Shown one piece after another: positions 23,878 through 30,834 of a stretch of 36,621 nt of DNA (position 1 is its first letter; each line of letters starts with the position of its first letter). Origin of the DNA: Alphaproteobacteria bacterium (GTDB taxonomy: Bacteria > Pseudomonadota > Alphaproteobacteria > Geminicoccales > Geminicoccaceae); the NCBI GenBank assembly GCA_030431615.1, contig JAUIID010000028.1, positions 1 to 36,621 of the forward strand. Reading direction: 5' to 3'. A program made the position numbers and the translations under genes. The notes beneath the pieces were generated by a model. It saw only the letters and a list, made by a program, of their open reading frames with translations, was not told where the DNA came from and did not search any database.

Positions 23878-24999
23878 ATGTTCAGACTTCCGAGGCGGCG
23901 GTTCCTTGCGGCGACAGGCGGCACTGTCGCGGCGGTCGGTCTGGGGTCGGCGGGCCTCGCCCCGCGCCGGGCGCACGCGGTCGAGGGCACCGTCCGCTGG
24001 GTGAGCCCGCGTGGCACGATCGAGGTGCTCGACGACTATCCCTACTGGGTTGCCAGGAAGTACGGCTGGTTCGGCGATATCGAGACGACGCTGGAGCCCG
24101 GGCCGATGGAGGCGACCGCCACCATCAAGCTGGTGGATCAGGAGCAGTCCGACATGGGCTTCCCCTCGCCCGGCGTATTCTCGCTCGGGCTCGAGCAGGG
24201 CATGCCGATCACCTCGGCTTGGCAAATGGGCGCCTTCGACGTCTTCAGCTTCGCCTTCCGCCCGGGCGAAAAGCCGGCCGACCCGAAGGAGCTGGCCGGC
24301 AAGACCATTCTCCTCGGCTCGATCGGCTGGAAGTCGATCGTGGATCCGGAGCTCGCCCAGCTCGGCATCGATCCGGCCAGCGTCGAGTACGCCGAAGCCG
24401 GCAACCTCTGGGGCCAGGCGCTGCTGCAGGGCCAGGGCGACGTCGCCCTGTCGTGGGAAGGCCTGCGGGCGCAGTGGACGGGACAGGGGCTCGAGTTCGA
24501 CTATCTCCTGCCGTATGATTTCTCGCGCCTGCCGGCCAACACCTTCGTCGTCCGCCGCTCGGACGCCGAGGATGCGGCGAAGGCCGAGCTGTATGAGGCC
24601 TATCTGCGCGCCTGGGCCATGGGCCTGGAGTTCGGCTACCTGAACCCGCGCGCGACGACCCAGATCGTCATGGAGCAGTTTCCGGGCCTGGCCTCGACTC
24701 TCGCCCCAGACATCGCCACCGAATCGATGATGCAGCTCGCCAAGGTCTTCCGCGGCCCCTGGGACCAGCGCGAGGGGTGGGGCTGGCACGACATGGAGCA
24801 GTGGCAGTTCTTCTTCGATCTCCTGCTGGAGATCGGGCAGATCTCGAAGCCGATCGTCGCGACCGATGTCTGCAGCAATGCGTGGGTGCCTGCCGCCAAC
24901 GACTTCGACCATGCGGCCGTACAGGCGGCGGCCGACGAATTCGAGCTGAGCGACGACTACAGCGCCGTCGACGTGTCGGTGATCGAGTCCCGGCTCTAG
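23878..24999 (+). CDS. NMT1/NitT-type ABC importer substrate-binding protein with Tat signal
   Basis: A 373-residue periplasmic binding protein. Residues 1-31 are a twin-arginine signal (LPRRRFLAATGG, hydrophobic core, cleavage near RAHA), so it is likely exported folded. The mature part begins VRWVSPRGTIEVLDDYPYWV, followed by ARKYGWFGDIETTLEPGPM, the two-lobe NMT1/SsuA pattern, and DPKELAGKTILLGSIGWKS. ATG at 23878 has GGGAG upstream; an earlier in-frame start at 23830 would put the signal peptide internally and is rejected. Its TAG stop interlocks with the stop of the convergent regulator gene as CTAG. Confidence 0.9.
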   Translation: MFRLPRRRFLAATGGTVAAVGLGSAGLAPRRAHAVEGTVRWVSPRGTIEVLDDYPYWVARKYGWFGDIETTLEPGPMEATATIKLVDQEQSDMGFPSPGVFSLGLEQGMPITSAWQMGAFDVFSFAFRPGEKPADPKELAGKTILLGSIGWKSIVDPELAQLGIDPASVEYAEAGNLWGQALLQGQGDVALSWEGLRAQWTGQGLEFDYLLPYDFSRLPANTFVVRRSDAEDAAKAELYEAYLRAWAMGLEFGYLNPRATTQIVMEQFPGLASTLAPDIATESMMQLAKVFRGPWDQREGWGWHDMEQWQFFFDLLLEIGQISKPIVATDVCSNAWVPAANDFDHAAVQAAADEFELSDDYSAVDVSVIESRL

Positions 25000-25730
25000 G
25001 GTTTCGGCAGCTTGGTGGCGGACGCCCGGCCCTCTTCGGACGCGGCGTCCGCCTCGCCACCGGCGGATTGAGCTGACGCCCTGGCGAGGTCGACCAGGTT
25101 CTGCAGATGCCCGGCGCTCGGGCTGTAGCAGACATTGATCACGAGGGCGTCGGTCTCGCCGATTGCCAGCGAAGCGTGCGCCATCGTGCTGTCGATATAG
25201 ATGGCATCGCCCTCGTCGAGGCGCGCCGGGGCGTAGTGCTCGGTGTGCACCTCGATCGGACCGCGCAGCACATAAATGAACTCTTCGCCCGAGTGCCGGC
25301 TGAGCTGACTGAACCTGACCAGCGAGCGGGCGCGGATGGTGATCAGGATGGGCACCATCGCCTTCTGCGACAGGTCGGTGCAGAGGTAGCGGTAGTCGTA
25401 GTTCGGCGTCTCGACCAGCATCTCCTCGCCGGGCCGGGTGATGCTGCGCCGGGCCGTCACCTGGCTGTTGCCGGCACCCGCGGCGGGGGGTCTCGCATCG
25501 AAGAAGGCGCTGATGTCGACCTCGAGGCCCTCGCTGAGCTGCACGAGCTTGTCATAGGTCAACGACATCTGGCCGTTCTCGACCTTGGACAGGGTCGAGA
25601 CGCTCACGCCGGTGCGCAGCGCCACCTCGGCGAGGCTGATGCCAAGCCCGGCGCGGATCGCGCGCAGCGCGCGACCGAGCCGAGCCCGCGCCGGCCGTGG
25701 AGGTGCCTCTGGCTCAGTCGGTGCGGCCAC
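24996..25730 (-). CDS. XRE-family regulator with C-terminal cupin domain
   Basis: A 244-residue regulator with an N-terminal helix-turn-helix (LRAIRAGLGISLAEVALRTG, then VSVSTLSKVENGQMS) and a C-terminal cupin that senses a small ligand (RHSGEEFIYVLRGPIEVH, DEGDAIYIDS, then AHASLAIG). This architecture commonly controls amino-acid, polyamine or small-amide catabolism. The GTG at 25730 has GAGG a few nt upstream; ATG at 25763 is the alternative and has no clear site. It overlaps the aldolase-like gene by 17 bp and is the last gene of that operon. It probably regulates the amidohydrolase/aldolase operon, the ABC importer, or both; targets are not shown by sequence. Confidence 0.85.
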   Translation of the reverse strand: MAAPTEPEAPPRPARARLGRALRAIRAGLGISLAEVALRTGVSVSTLSKVENGQMSLTYDKLVQLSEGLEVDISAFFDARPPAAGAGNSQVTARRSITRPGEEMLVETPNYDYRYLCTDLSQKAMVPILITIRARSLVRFSQLSRHSGEEFIYVLRGPIEVHTEHYAPARLDEGDAIYIDSTMAHASLAIGETDALVINVCYSPSAGHLQNLVDLARASAQSAGGEADAASEEGRASATKLPKP

Positions 25731-26856
25731 GCGCCTCGATCGCCCAGATATCGACGAGATCATCGCCGCGCACGCAGTGATAGTGGTCGTAGAGGTTCAT
25801 GGTCGGATCGCAATGCGGCACCATCCAGGTGGTGAGCTCGCCGAGTTCAACGGGTCTGTCCGACCCGGTGAGGTCGAGGCGGCCGAACTGGTCGCCGGAC
25901 CGGCCATAGGTCGAGCCGGGCGTGGGACCCTCCCAAAGGACCGGCATCGGTCCGTCCATCGAGAAGCTCTTGGAGCCCGCGTCGATCGTGGCGAAGTCCC
26001 GGTGCTGCCGGCTGATCACGCGGCTCGCGACGAAGAGCGACGGCAGGACGGGCCGGTCTCCCTCCTTGCCGATCTCGATCGAATTGTAGATCACATCGGA
26101 GAAGATGTAGGAGCCGACCTGCAGATCGGTGAACAGGCCGAACTCATGGTCGAAGTCGTGCGTGCCGGTGCCGCTGCCGGTGACGATCGGGCAGGGATGG
26201 CCGTGCTCGACCAGCGCGTCGCGCACATCCGCGAGTGCGGTCAGGGCCTGGCGCGATGCCTCCCGGCGCTCGACATAGCCCGGGATCGCCTGGGTCTGCC
26301 CGGCATAGCCCTGCACGCCGACGAGCTCGAGCCCGTCCGCCTCGCGGATCGCCGTGGCAAGCGCTAGTGCCGCTTCGGGGCTGGTGACACCCAGACGATG
26401 CGTGCCGACATCGACGTCGATCAGGAGCTTCAACCGCCGGCCGGCCTCGGCCGTGGCAGCCGCCAGCTCGGCGACGTTGGCGGCATCATCGACGACGACG
26501 GTGAGATCGGCGAGCCGGGCGTTCAGGGCCATCAGCCGCCGGACCTTGGCCCGGCTCGTGACCGGTGCCGTGAGCAGGAACCCGTCGAGGCCGGCCGCGG
26601 CCAGCGCTTCGGCCTCGCCGAGCTTGGCGCAGCAGAGCCCGATGGCGCCGGCCGCCAGCTGGGCGCGGCCGACGGCTGCCGATTTGTGCGATTTGGCGTG
26701 CGGCCGCAGGGCGATGCCACGTTCCCTTGCCCGGTCGTGCACGGTCCGCAGATTGCGCTCGAAGGCGTCGAGATCGAGCACCAGGGCCGGGGTGTCGAGC
26801 AGGAGGCGCGAGCCGGGCTGGCCCACCAGCGCTGCATTGGGGCTGGTCATGTTCAT
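25714..26856 (-). CDS. D-threonine aldolase / D-serine dehydratase-like (DSD1 family) PLP enzyme
   Basis: A 380-residue alanine-racemase-fold enzyme acting on D-3-hydroxy amino acids. The PLP lysine is in RPHAKSHKS (Lys55). Near the C-terminus VPHCDPTMNLYD carries His348-x-Asp350, the metal pair I associate with D-threonine aldolase, rather than the His-x-Cys pair of D-serine dehydratase. So cleavage of a D-beta-hydroxy amino acid to glycine plus an aldehyde is the better guess. GAGGAG lies 8 nt before the ATG at 26856, which overlaps the amidohydrolase stop as ATGA. The neighbours suggest a D-amino-acid or N-acyl-D-amino-acid pathway (inference). Confidence 0.85.
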   Translation of the reverse strand: MNMTSPNAALVGQPGSRLLLDTPALVLDLDAFERNLRTVHDRARERGIALRPHAKSHKSAAVGRAQLAAGAIGLCCAKLGEAEALAAAGLDGFLLTAPVTSRAKVRRLMALNARLADLTVVVDDAANVAELAAATAEAGRRLKLLIDVDVGTHRLGVTSPEAALALATAIREADGLELVGVQGYAGQTQAIPGYVERREASRQALTALADVRDALVEHGHPCPIVTGSGTGTHDFDHEFGLFTDLQVGSYIFSDVIYNSIEIGKEGDRPVLPSLFVASRVISRQHRDFATIDAGSKSFSMDGPMPVLWEGPTPGSTYGRSGDQFGRLDLTGSDRPVELGELTTWMVPHCDPTMNLYDHYHCVRGDDLVDIWAIEARGRTD

Positions 26857-28001
26857 GCGGACGTCTCCTCGCTCGGCCACCAGGATCCGCCGGTGACGAG
26901 CCCGCTGCAGAAAAGATTCTCGCTGGCGGTGATCGTCTCGCCGAGGCTGTCCGTGTGGACATAGCGGCCGGGGCGCCGCTCGAGGACGGTCGCATCACCG
27001 ATGGCACCCGGGGCAAGACTGCCGAGATCACTGCGGCCAATGGCGGCCGCCGGATGCACCGTGGCGGTGCGGATGACGTCGTCGAGGCGCATGCCGAGGG
27101 CCAGGAACTTGGAGAGTGTCTGGAGGAGATCGTAAGCCGGTCCGTGGATGCAGAGCGTATGCACGTCGCTGGAGATGACGTCCGGCAGGAAGCCCTGCTC
27201 CAGCATGGCGGTCGCCGTTTCAAAGGCGAGCGAGCCCATCCCGTGGCCGATGTCGAAGACGACGCCGCGCTTGCGGGCGCTGTGCATGTCGGCACGGATC
27301 TGGCGATGCCCGTCGATCGGCGCGTTCGGGAACGGCTTGAAGCAGTGGGTGAGGACGTCGCCCTTGCGCAGATGCTCGATGATCTCGTGACGGCCCGGTG
27401 GCGGGTAGTCGAGATGGGTCATCAGCGGCATGTGCAGCTTGTCGGCGGCATCCAGTGCTGCATTGAACGGCCCGGCGCTGTTGCTGCCGCTGGTGACCAG
27501 TCCGACGCGGACCTTGATGCCGACCAGATGATCCAGGTGCTCGCGCGCGACGGCCACCACCTCGCGTGGGTTGCACATGCGAATGTCGAGGTTTTCGCCG
27601 ACCATGACGTTCTTCGAGAACGCGAAGATGCCGGCGAACGAGATGTTCATGTAGGCCAGGATGCGGACCCTGGAACGCTCGATGACGTGGTGGCGAAAGC
27701 CCGGGAAGTTGCCGGGCCCGGCGCTGCCGGCATCCACGAAAGTCGTGGTGCCGCTGCGCCGCGCCAGCTTGTCGGCGTCCACGCCCAGCGACGTGCCGCC
27801 CCAGTAGACATGGGTGTGCAGGTCGATCAGCCCTGGCGTGACGAGCCGGTCGGTGACGTCGACGACGTTCCGGGCGCGTTCGGCCGGAATATCGTCGTCG
27901 AGGGCGGCGATTCGCCCGCCCGCGAAGGCGACATCGGCGCGCCGGTCGAAATTCTGCCCCGGATCGAGGACATGGCCACCTTTGAGGATCAGATCGAACA
28001 A
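26853..28001 (-). CDS. Amidohydrolase/deacetylase family metallohydrolase (COG3964-like)
   Basis: A 382-residue metal-dependent hydrolase often mislabelled dihydroorotase. The metal site begins TPGLIDLHTHVYWG (HxH) at about 54-67; later His residues are in MTHLDYPPPG and LTHCFKPFPNAP, and the catalytic Asp is likely in VISSDVHTLCIHGP. COG3964 members studied biochemically hydrolyse acetylated (R)-hydroxy or D-amino acid-type esters and amides, which suits the D-amino-acid enzyme encoded next. The start is taken as TTG at 28001, with GGGAG 8 nt upstream, because LFDLILKGGHVLDPG is the true family N-terminus; a GTG at 28046 adds 15 residues. First gene of a three-gene overlapping operon. Confidence 0.87.
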   Translation of the reverse strand: MFDLILKGGHVLDPGQNFDRRADVAFAGGRIAALDDDIPAERARNVVDVTDRLVTPGLIDLHTHVYWGGTSLGVDADKLARRSGTTTFVDAGSAGPGNFPGFRHHVIERSRVRILAYMNISFAGIFAFSKNVMVGENLDIRMCNPREVVAVAREHLDHLVGIKVRVGLVTSGSNSAGPFNAALDAADKLHMPLMTHLDYPPPGRHEIIEHLRKGDVLTHCFKPFPNAPIDGHRQIRADMHSARKRGVVFDIGHGMGSLAFETATAMLEQGFLPDVISSDVHTLCIHGPAYDLLQTLSKFLALGMRLDDVIRTATVHPAAAIGRSDLGSLAPGAIGDATVLERRPGRYVHTDSLGETITASENLFCSGLVTGGSWWPSEETSA

Positions 28002-28009
28002 GGACGAAG

Positions 28010-28014
28010 CTCCC
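28010..28014 (-). promoter_or_regulatory. Ribosome binding site selecting a TTG start for the amidohydrolase
   Basis: GGGAG on the minus strand, 8 nt before TTG at 28001. The upstream in-frame GTG at 28046 has no comparable site. Confidence 0.6.
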
Positions 28015-28112
28015 GCGGGCGCCCACTCACCCCGTGAGCCGCGCACATTTTTCTGTTTCCAATAAGCATGACCCGTTTACGATACGAAACAGCAGGAGGG
28101 AACAGGTTTCAT

Positions 28113-28137
28113 AGCGGTCGCCAGCGTTGCGACCGCT
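28113..28137. repeat. Perfect 9-bp inverted repeat in divergent promoter region
   Basis: AGCGGTCGC, 7-nt loop CAGCGTT, GCGACCGCT. It may be an operator for a dimeric regulator or an RNA hairpin in the leader of the plus-strand transcript, 168 bp before the subunit-3-like start. No T-run follows. Confidence 0.55.
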
Positions 28138-28304
28138 GTGCCAGCAGGCTCGAAGCGCAAGAAACCGAGGTGCAGGACTACATTCGCGGTGCCCAGGATC
28201 GGCCGCGGTCAGCCGACAGGTCGAGACGGCGGCCGGCCGAGCTTAGCAGCGGCCTTGAACGGGCTGGCAAGGGAGAACTCGAAGGTGGCAATGGAGACGC
28301 GCGG

Positions 28305-28790
28305 ATGAGCGATGCGGGCGGGCGGGCCGCCATTCTCGAGGCCCTGGTCGCGGTCCTGCTGCCGGGCGACGCCGACTTCCCCTCGGCCGCCTCGGTCGGC
28401 GTGCAGGGCAAGCTCGCGGAGCGCATCCTCGCGACCTCGGGTGCCGACGCGCTGGAGCGGGTGATCACCGGCCTTGCCGGGCTCGCCGAGGCGGGCGAGA
28501 CCGGTGCCGACATGGTCCGGGCCTTCGAGCAGGCCGAGCCGGCGCTCTTCGGGTCGGTCCGCAACATCACCTTCATCACCTACTACGAGAGCCCGTTCGT
28601 CCAGGAGGCGATCCGGGGCCTCGGCTTCGCTTACAACGCGACGCCCCTGCCACGTGGCTATGGCGTCGGCCGCTTCGACGAGGCGACCGACCGGCCGACC
28701 CATGGCCGGGGCCACTATGTGAAGACCGAAGAGGTGCGGCGCGTCGACCTGAGCGGCCTCGATCTCGAGGGGCTGCGGCATGGCCACTGA
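28305..28790 (+). CDS. Gluconate 2-dehydrogenase subunit 3-like protein
   Basis: A 161-residue small protein of the kind that pairs with membrane-linked GMC dehydrogenases as the non-catalytic subunit. Text AAILEALVAVLLPGDADFPS at the N-terminus, TFITYYESPFVQEAIRGLGF in the middle and the end TPLPRGYGVGRFDEATDRPT fit the family (helical body, aromatic YYxxP). Unlike many subunit 3 proteins, no Tat signal is seen, so it may be cytoplasmic or exported with its partner. ATG at 28305 has GGAG upstream. It overlaps the GMC gene start by 11 bp, supporting a complex. Confidence 0.75.
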   Translation: MSDAGGRAAILEALVAVLLPGDADFPSAASVGVQGKLAERILATSGADALERVITGLAGLAEAGETGADMVRAFEQAEPALFGSVRNITFITYYESPFVQEAIRGLGFAYNATPLPRGYGVGRFDEATDRPTHGRGHYVKTEEVRRVDLSGLDLEGLRHGH

Positions 28791-30414
28791 GCAACAGGGC
28801 GGGCACAGCGACGTCCTCGTCATCGGCGCCGGTGCGACCGGTGCCATCACCAGCCTGATCCTCGCCGAGGCCGGGCTCGATGTGGTCTGCCTCGAGCAGG
28901 GCGGCTGGACGGCGGCCGAGGACCATCCGCATTTCAGCCGCGACTGGGAGTGGCAGAAGCAGGGGCGGTGGAGCCCCAACACCAATATCCGCCGGGCGGC
29001 GAGCGACTACCCGGTCGAGACCAACTCCTCCAACGTCCTCATGTGGAACGCGGTCGGCGGCTCGACCAATGTCTACGGCGCCCTCTGGCCACGCTACCGG
29101 CCGTCCGACTTCAGGAAGGGCGTCGAGCACGGGCTCGCCCCCGACTGGCCGATCACCTACGAGGACCTGGCCGATCCCTATGACCGGGTGGACCGGCTGA
29201 TCGGGGTGAGCGGCCTCGCCGGCAACCCGGCCCTGCCGCCGCATGGCCCCTACCCCACCCGGCCTTTGCCGCTGCGCAAGTCGGGAAAGGCTCTTTCCCG
29301 GGCGTTCGACCGGCTGGGGTGGCACTGGTGGACGCTGCCGGCGGGCGTGATCGCCGAGGATTATGACGGCCGCCCGGCCTGCAACGGCTGCGGCGCCTGC
29401 GCCGCCGGCTGTGCCCGCAACTCGATGAACATGTTCTCGCTCGCGATCTGGCCGAAATGCCTCGCCGCCGGCGTCGAGCTGCGCATCCAGGCTGCCGTCG
29501 AGCGGGTCGAGAAGGGCCCGGACGGGCGGGCCACGGGGGCGGTCTACATCGACCGCGCCTCCGGCCGGCGGGTGCGGCAGACGGCGGATGTCGTGGTCCT
29601 CGCCTGCAACGGCGTCGGCACGCCCTGGCTGCTCCTCGCCTCCGACAACCTGGCGAACAGCTCGGACCAGGTGGGGCGCAACCTCATGCACCACACGCTG
29701 ACCTCGGTCGACATCTGGGGCGAGGACATCGTCGACACGCACATGGGCTATACCGGTTCCCTGATCAGCATGGAGTTCGCCGAGACCGACACGAGCCGCG
29801 GCTTCGTCAACGGCTTCAACTTCAACTGCACCGCCTCCGGCCACGCCGGCAGCCAGTCGCTCGGCATGCTGACCCGGAGCCCGGCACCCTGGGGTGCCGC
29901 CCACCACGAGTGGTTCAGGACCCGCTTCGACCGGGGCTTCGGCGTCTTCGCCCTCGGCGACGACCTGCCCTCGCCCGACAACCGGATCACCCTCTCGGCG
30001 TCGCTCAAGGACGAGCTCGGCCGGCCGGCGCCGAAGCTGCACTACAAGCCGGGCGACAACGACGAGCGCATGATGCGCTACCAGCTCGAGCGGCTCGAGG
30101 AGATCGCCAGGGCCGCCGGTGCAGTCGACTACCGGCTCAACGACTACAAGGACGCCGACGGCGTCTACCGCACCCCCGCCTGGCACCTGCTCGGCACCTG
30201 CCGCATGGGCGCCGACCCCGCAAGCTCGGTCGTCAACAAGTGGCACCAGAGCTGGGACGTGCCCAATCTCTACATCGTCGACGGCAGCGTCTTCGCCACT
30301 GGCGGGGTGGTCAACCCGACGCCCACCGTGACCGCCCTGGCGCTCCGCGCCGCCGAGCACCTGCGCGACAACTTCGCCGAGCTGCGCCGGGCGACGAAGC
30401 CGCTCGAGGCGTGA
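28780..30414 (+). CDS. GMC family oxidoreductase with four-cysteine cluster motif
   Basis: A 544-residue FAD-dependent alcohol/polyol dehydrogenase. The Rossmann FAD motif VLVIGAGATGAITS is at 13-26 and the ADP-ribose acid is in CLEQGG. The Cys motif ACNGCGACAAGC gives Cys201, 204, 207 and 211, as in GMC dehydrogenases reported to bind a 3Fe-4S cluster. C-terminal catalytic text is AWHLLGTCRMG (His) and VVNPTPTVTALALRAAEH (Asn-Pro). No signal peptide is seen, and the cytochrome c subunit usual in gluconate or fructose dehydrogenases is missing nearby, so the electron acceptor is unclear. The neighbouring subunit-3-like gene overlaps by 11 bp. Confidence 0.9.
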   Translation: MATEQQGGHSDVLVIGAGATGAITSLILAEAGLDVVCLEQGGWTAAEDHPHFSRDWEWQKQGRWSPNTNIRRAASDYPVETNSSNVLMWNAVGGSTNVYGALWPRYRPSDFRKGVEHGLAPDWPITYEDLADPYDRVDRLIGVSGLAGNPALPPHGPYPTRPLPLRKSGKALSRAFDRLGWHWWTLPAGVIAEDYDGRPACNGCGACAAGCARNSMNMFSLAIWPKCLAAGVELRIQAAVERVEKGPDGRATGAVYIDRASGRRVRQTADVVVLACNGVGTPWLLLASDNLANSSDQVGRNLMHHTLTSVDIWGEDIVDTHMGYTGSLISMEFAETDTSRGFVNGFNFNCTASGHAGSQSLGMLTRSPAPWGAAHHEWFRTRFDRGFGVFALGDDLPSPDNRITLSASLKDELGRPAPKLHYKPGDNDERMMRYQLERLEEIARAAGAVDYRLNDYKDADGVYRTPAWHLLGTCRMGADPASSVVNKWHQSWDVPNLYIVDGSVFATGGVVNPTPTVTALALRAAEHLRDNFAELRRATKPLEA

Positions 30415-30543
30415 CATAGGACTTATAGCCTACATCGTCCCCGAGCGCAAGTCCGTGCGGGGTTCGTTCGGCAAGACATGGCTTTCGGGTTCGATGTCGG
30501 TACAGGCGGCGCCGGATTGCTCGACTTCGCTGCACCGGGTTTT

Positions 30544-30627
30544 GGGTTCGTTCGTCGAATCCCCGGGTTCGATCGTCGAATCGGTGGGTTCGATCGTCGA
30601 TTCCGCAGGTTCGTTCGCTCGAATCTG
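30544..30627 (+). repeat. Four tandem 21-bp direct repeats
   Basis: Units start at 30544, 30565, 30586 and 30607, exactly 21 bp apart (two helical turns). The shared core is GGGTTCGWTCGTCGAWTC; the fourth begins AGG and has one extra C in the core. Each core includes the partly symmetric TTCGATCGTCGAA or TTCGTTCGTCGAA. The last unit abuts the first palindrome of the second array. Confidence 0.85.
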
Positions 30628-30771
30628 TCGCGGAATCCGCGACTTTCAGGGGCAACTGTCGCGGTATATGCGACATCCGGAGCGCTGCTGTCGCGTATTC
30701 CGCGACAGCGAACCCAAGGGTGTCGCATATACCGCGACAAGCCGAGCCGAACTGTCGCGTTATACGCGACA
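30626..30771. repeat. Five 19-bp palindromes at 31-32-bp period
   Basis: Sites are 30626-30644, 30657-30675, 30689-30707, 30721-30739 and 30753-30771. All have TGTCGC on the left and GCGACA (GCGACT in the first) on the right, with a 7-bp AT-containing centre such as GGTATAT, GTATTCC, ATATACC or GTTATAC. The second and fourth are exact reverse complements (TGTCGCGGTATATGCGACA). Spacers are 12-13 bp and unrelated to each other. The 32-bp period is three helical turns, so all sites face one side of the DNA. The last ends 63 bp before the desulfhydrase-like GTG. Confidence 0.9.
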
Positions 30772-30834
30772 CCCCGAGCCGCTCGAACGCCCTGACCGAA
30801 ACGCCGTGACCACCGCCCACTGGAGGCCCGAGAC

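Larger units (their letters stand above)
28002..28304. other. Divergent intergenic region between amidohydrolase and GMC-system genes (303 bp)
   Basis: Contains an AT-rich patch (28048-28070), a near-palindrome GTTTACGATACGAAAC (28075-28090) that could be a regulator site, and the strong inverted repeat at 28113-28137. Both promoters must lie here; I could not define -35/-10 pairs with confidence. A frame from 28068 runs in phase into the subunit-3-like gene, but its first 79 residues are Arg-rich and unlike the family. Confidence 0.45.
30415..30834. other. 420-bp non-coding region carrying a composite repeat array
   Basis: Between the GMC stop and the D-cysteine desulfhydrase-like start. 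It holds four 21-bp direct repeats (30544-30627) and five 19-bp palindromes (30626-30771). Two further GGGTTCG words lie at 30460 and 30487. Open frames cross it in several phases (for example 30478-30795 plus), but they mostly translate the repeats (VAVYATS, LSRIPR, SRYTRHP) and show no ribosome site, so I treat the region as non-coding. No terminator with a T-run is seen after the GMC gene. Confidence 0.7.

Noticed and set aside
30626-30771. CRISPR array
   Set aside because: The repeats are only 19 bp, fully palindromic and variable in the centre, with 12-13-bp spacers. CRISPR spacers are about 30 bp and repeats are near-identical; no cas gene is present.
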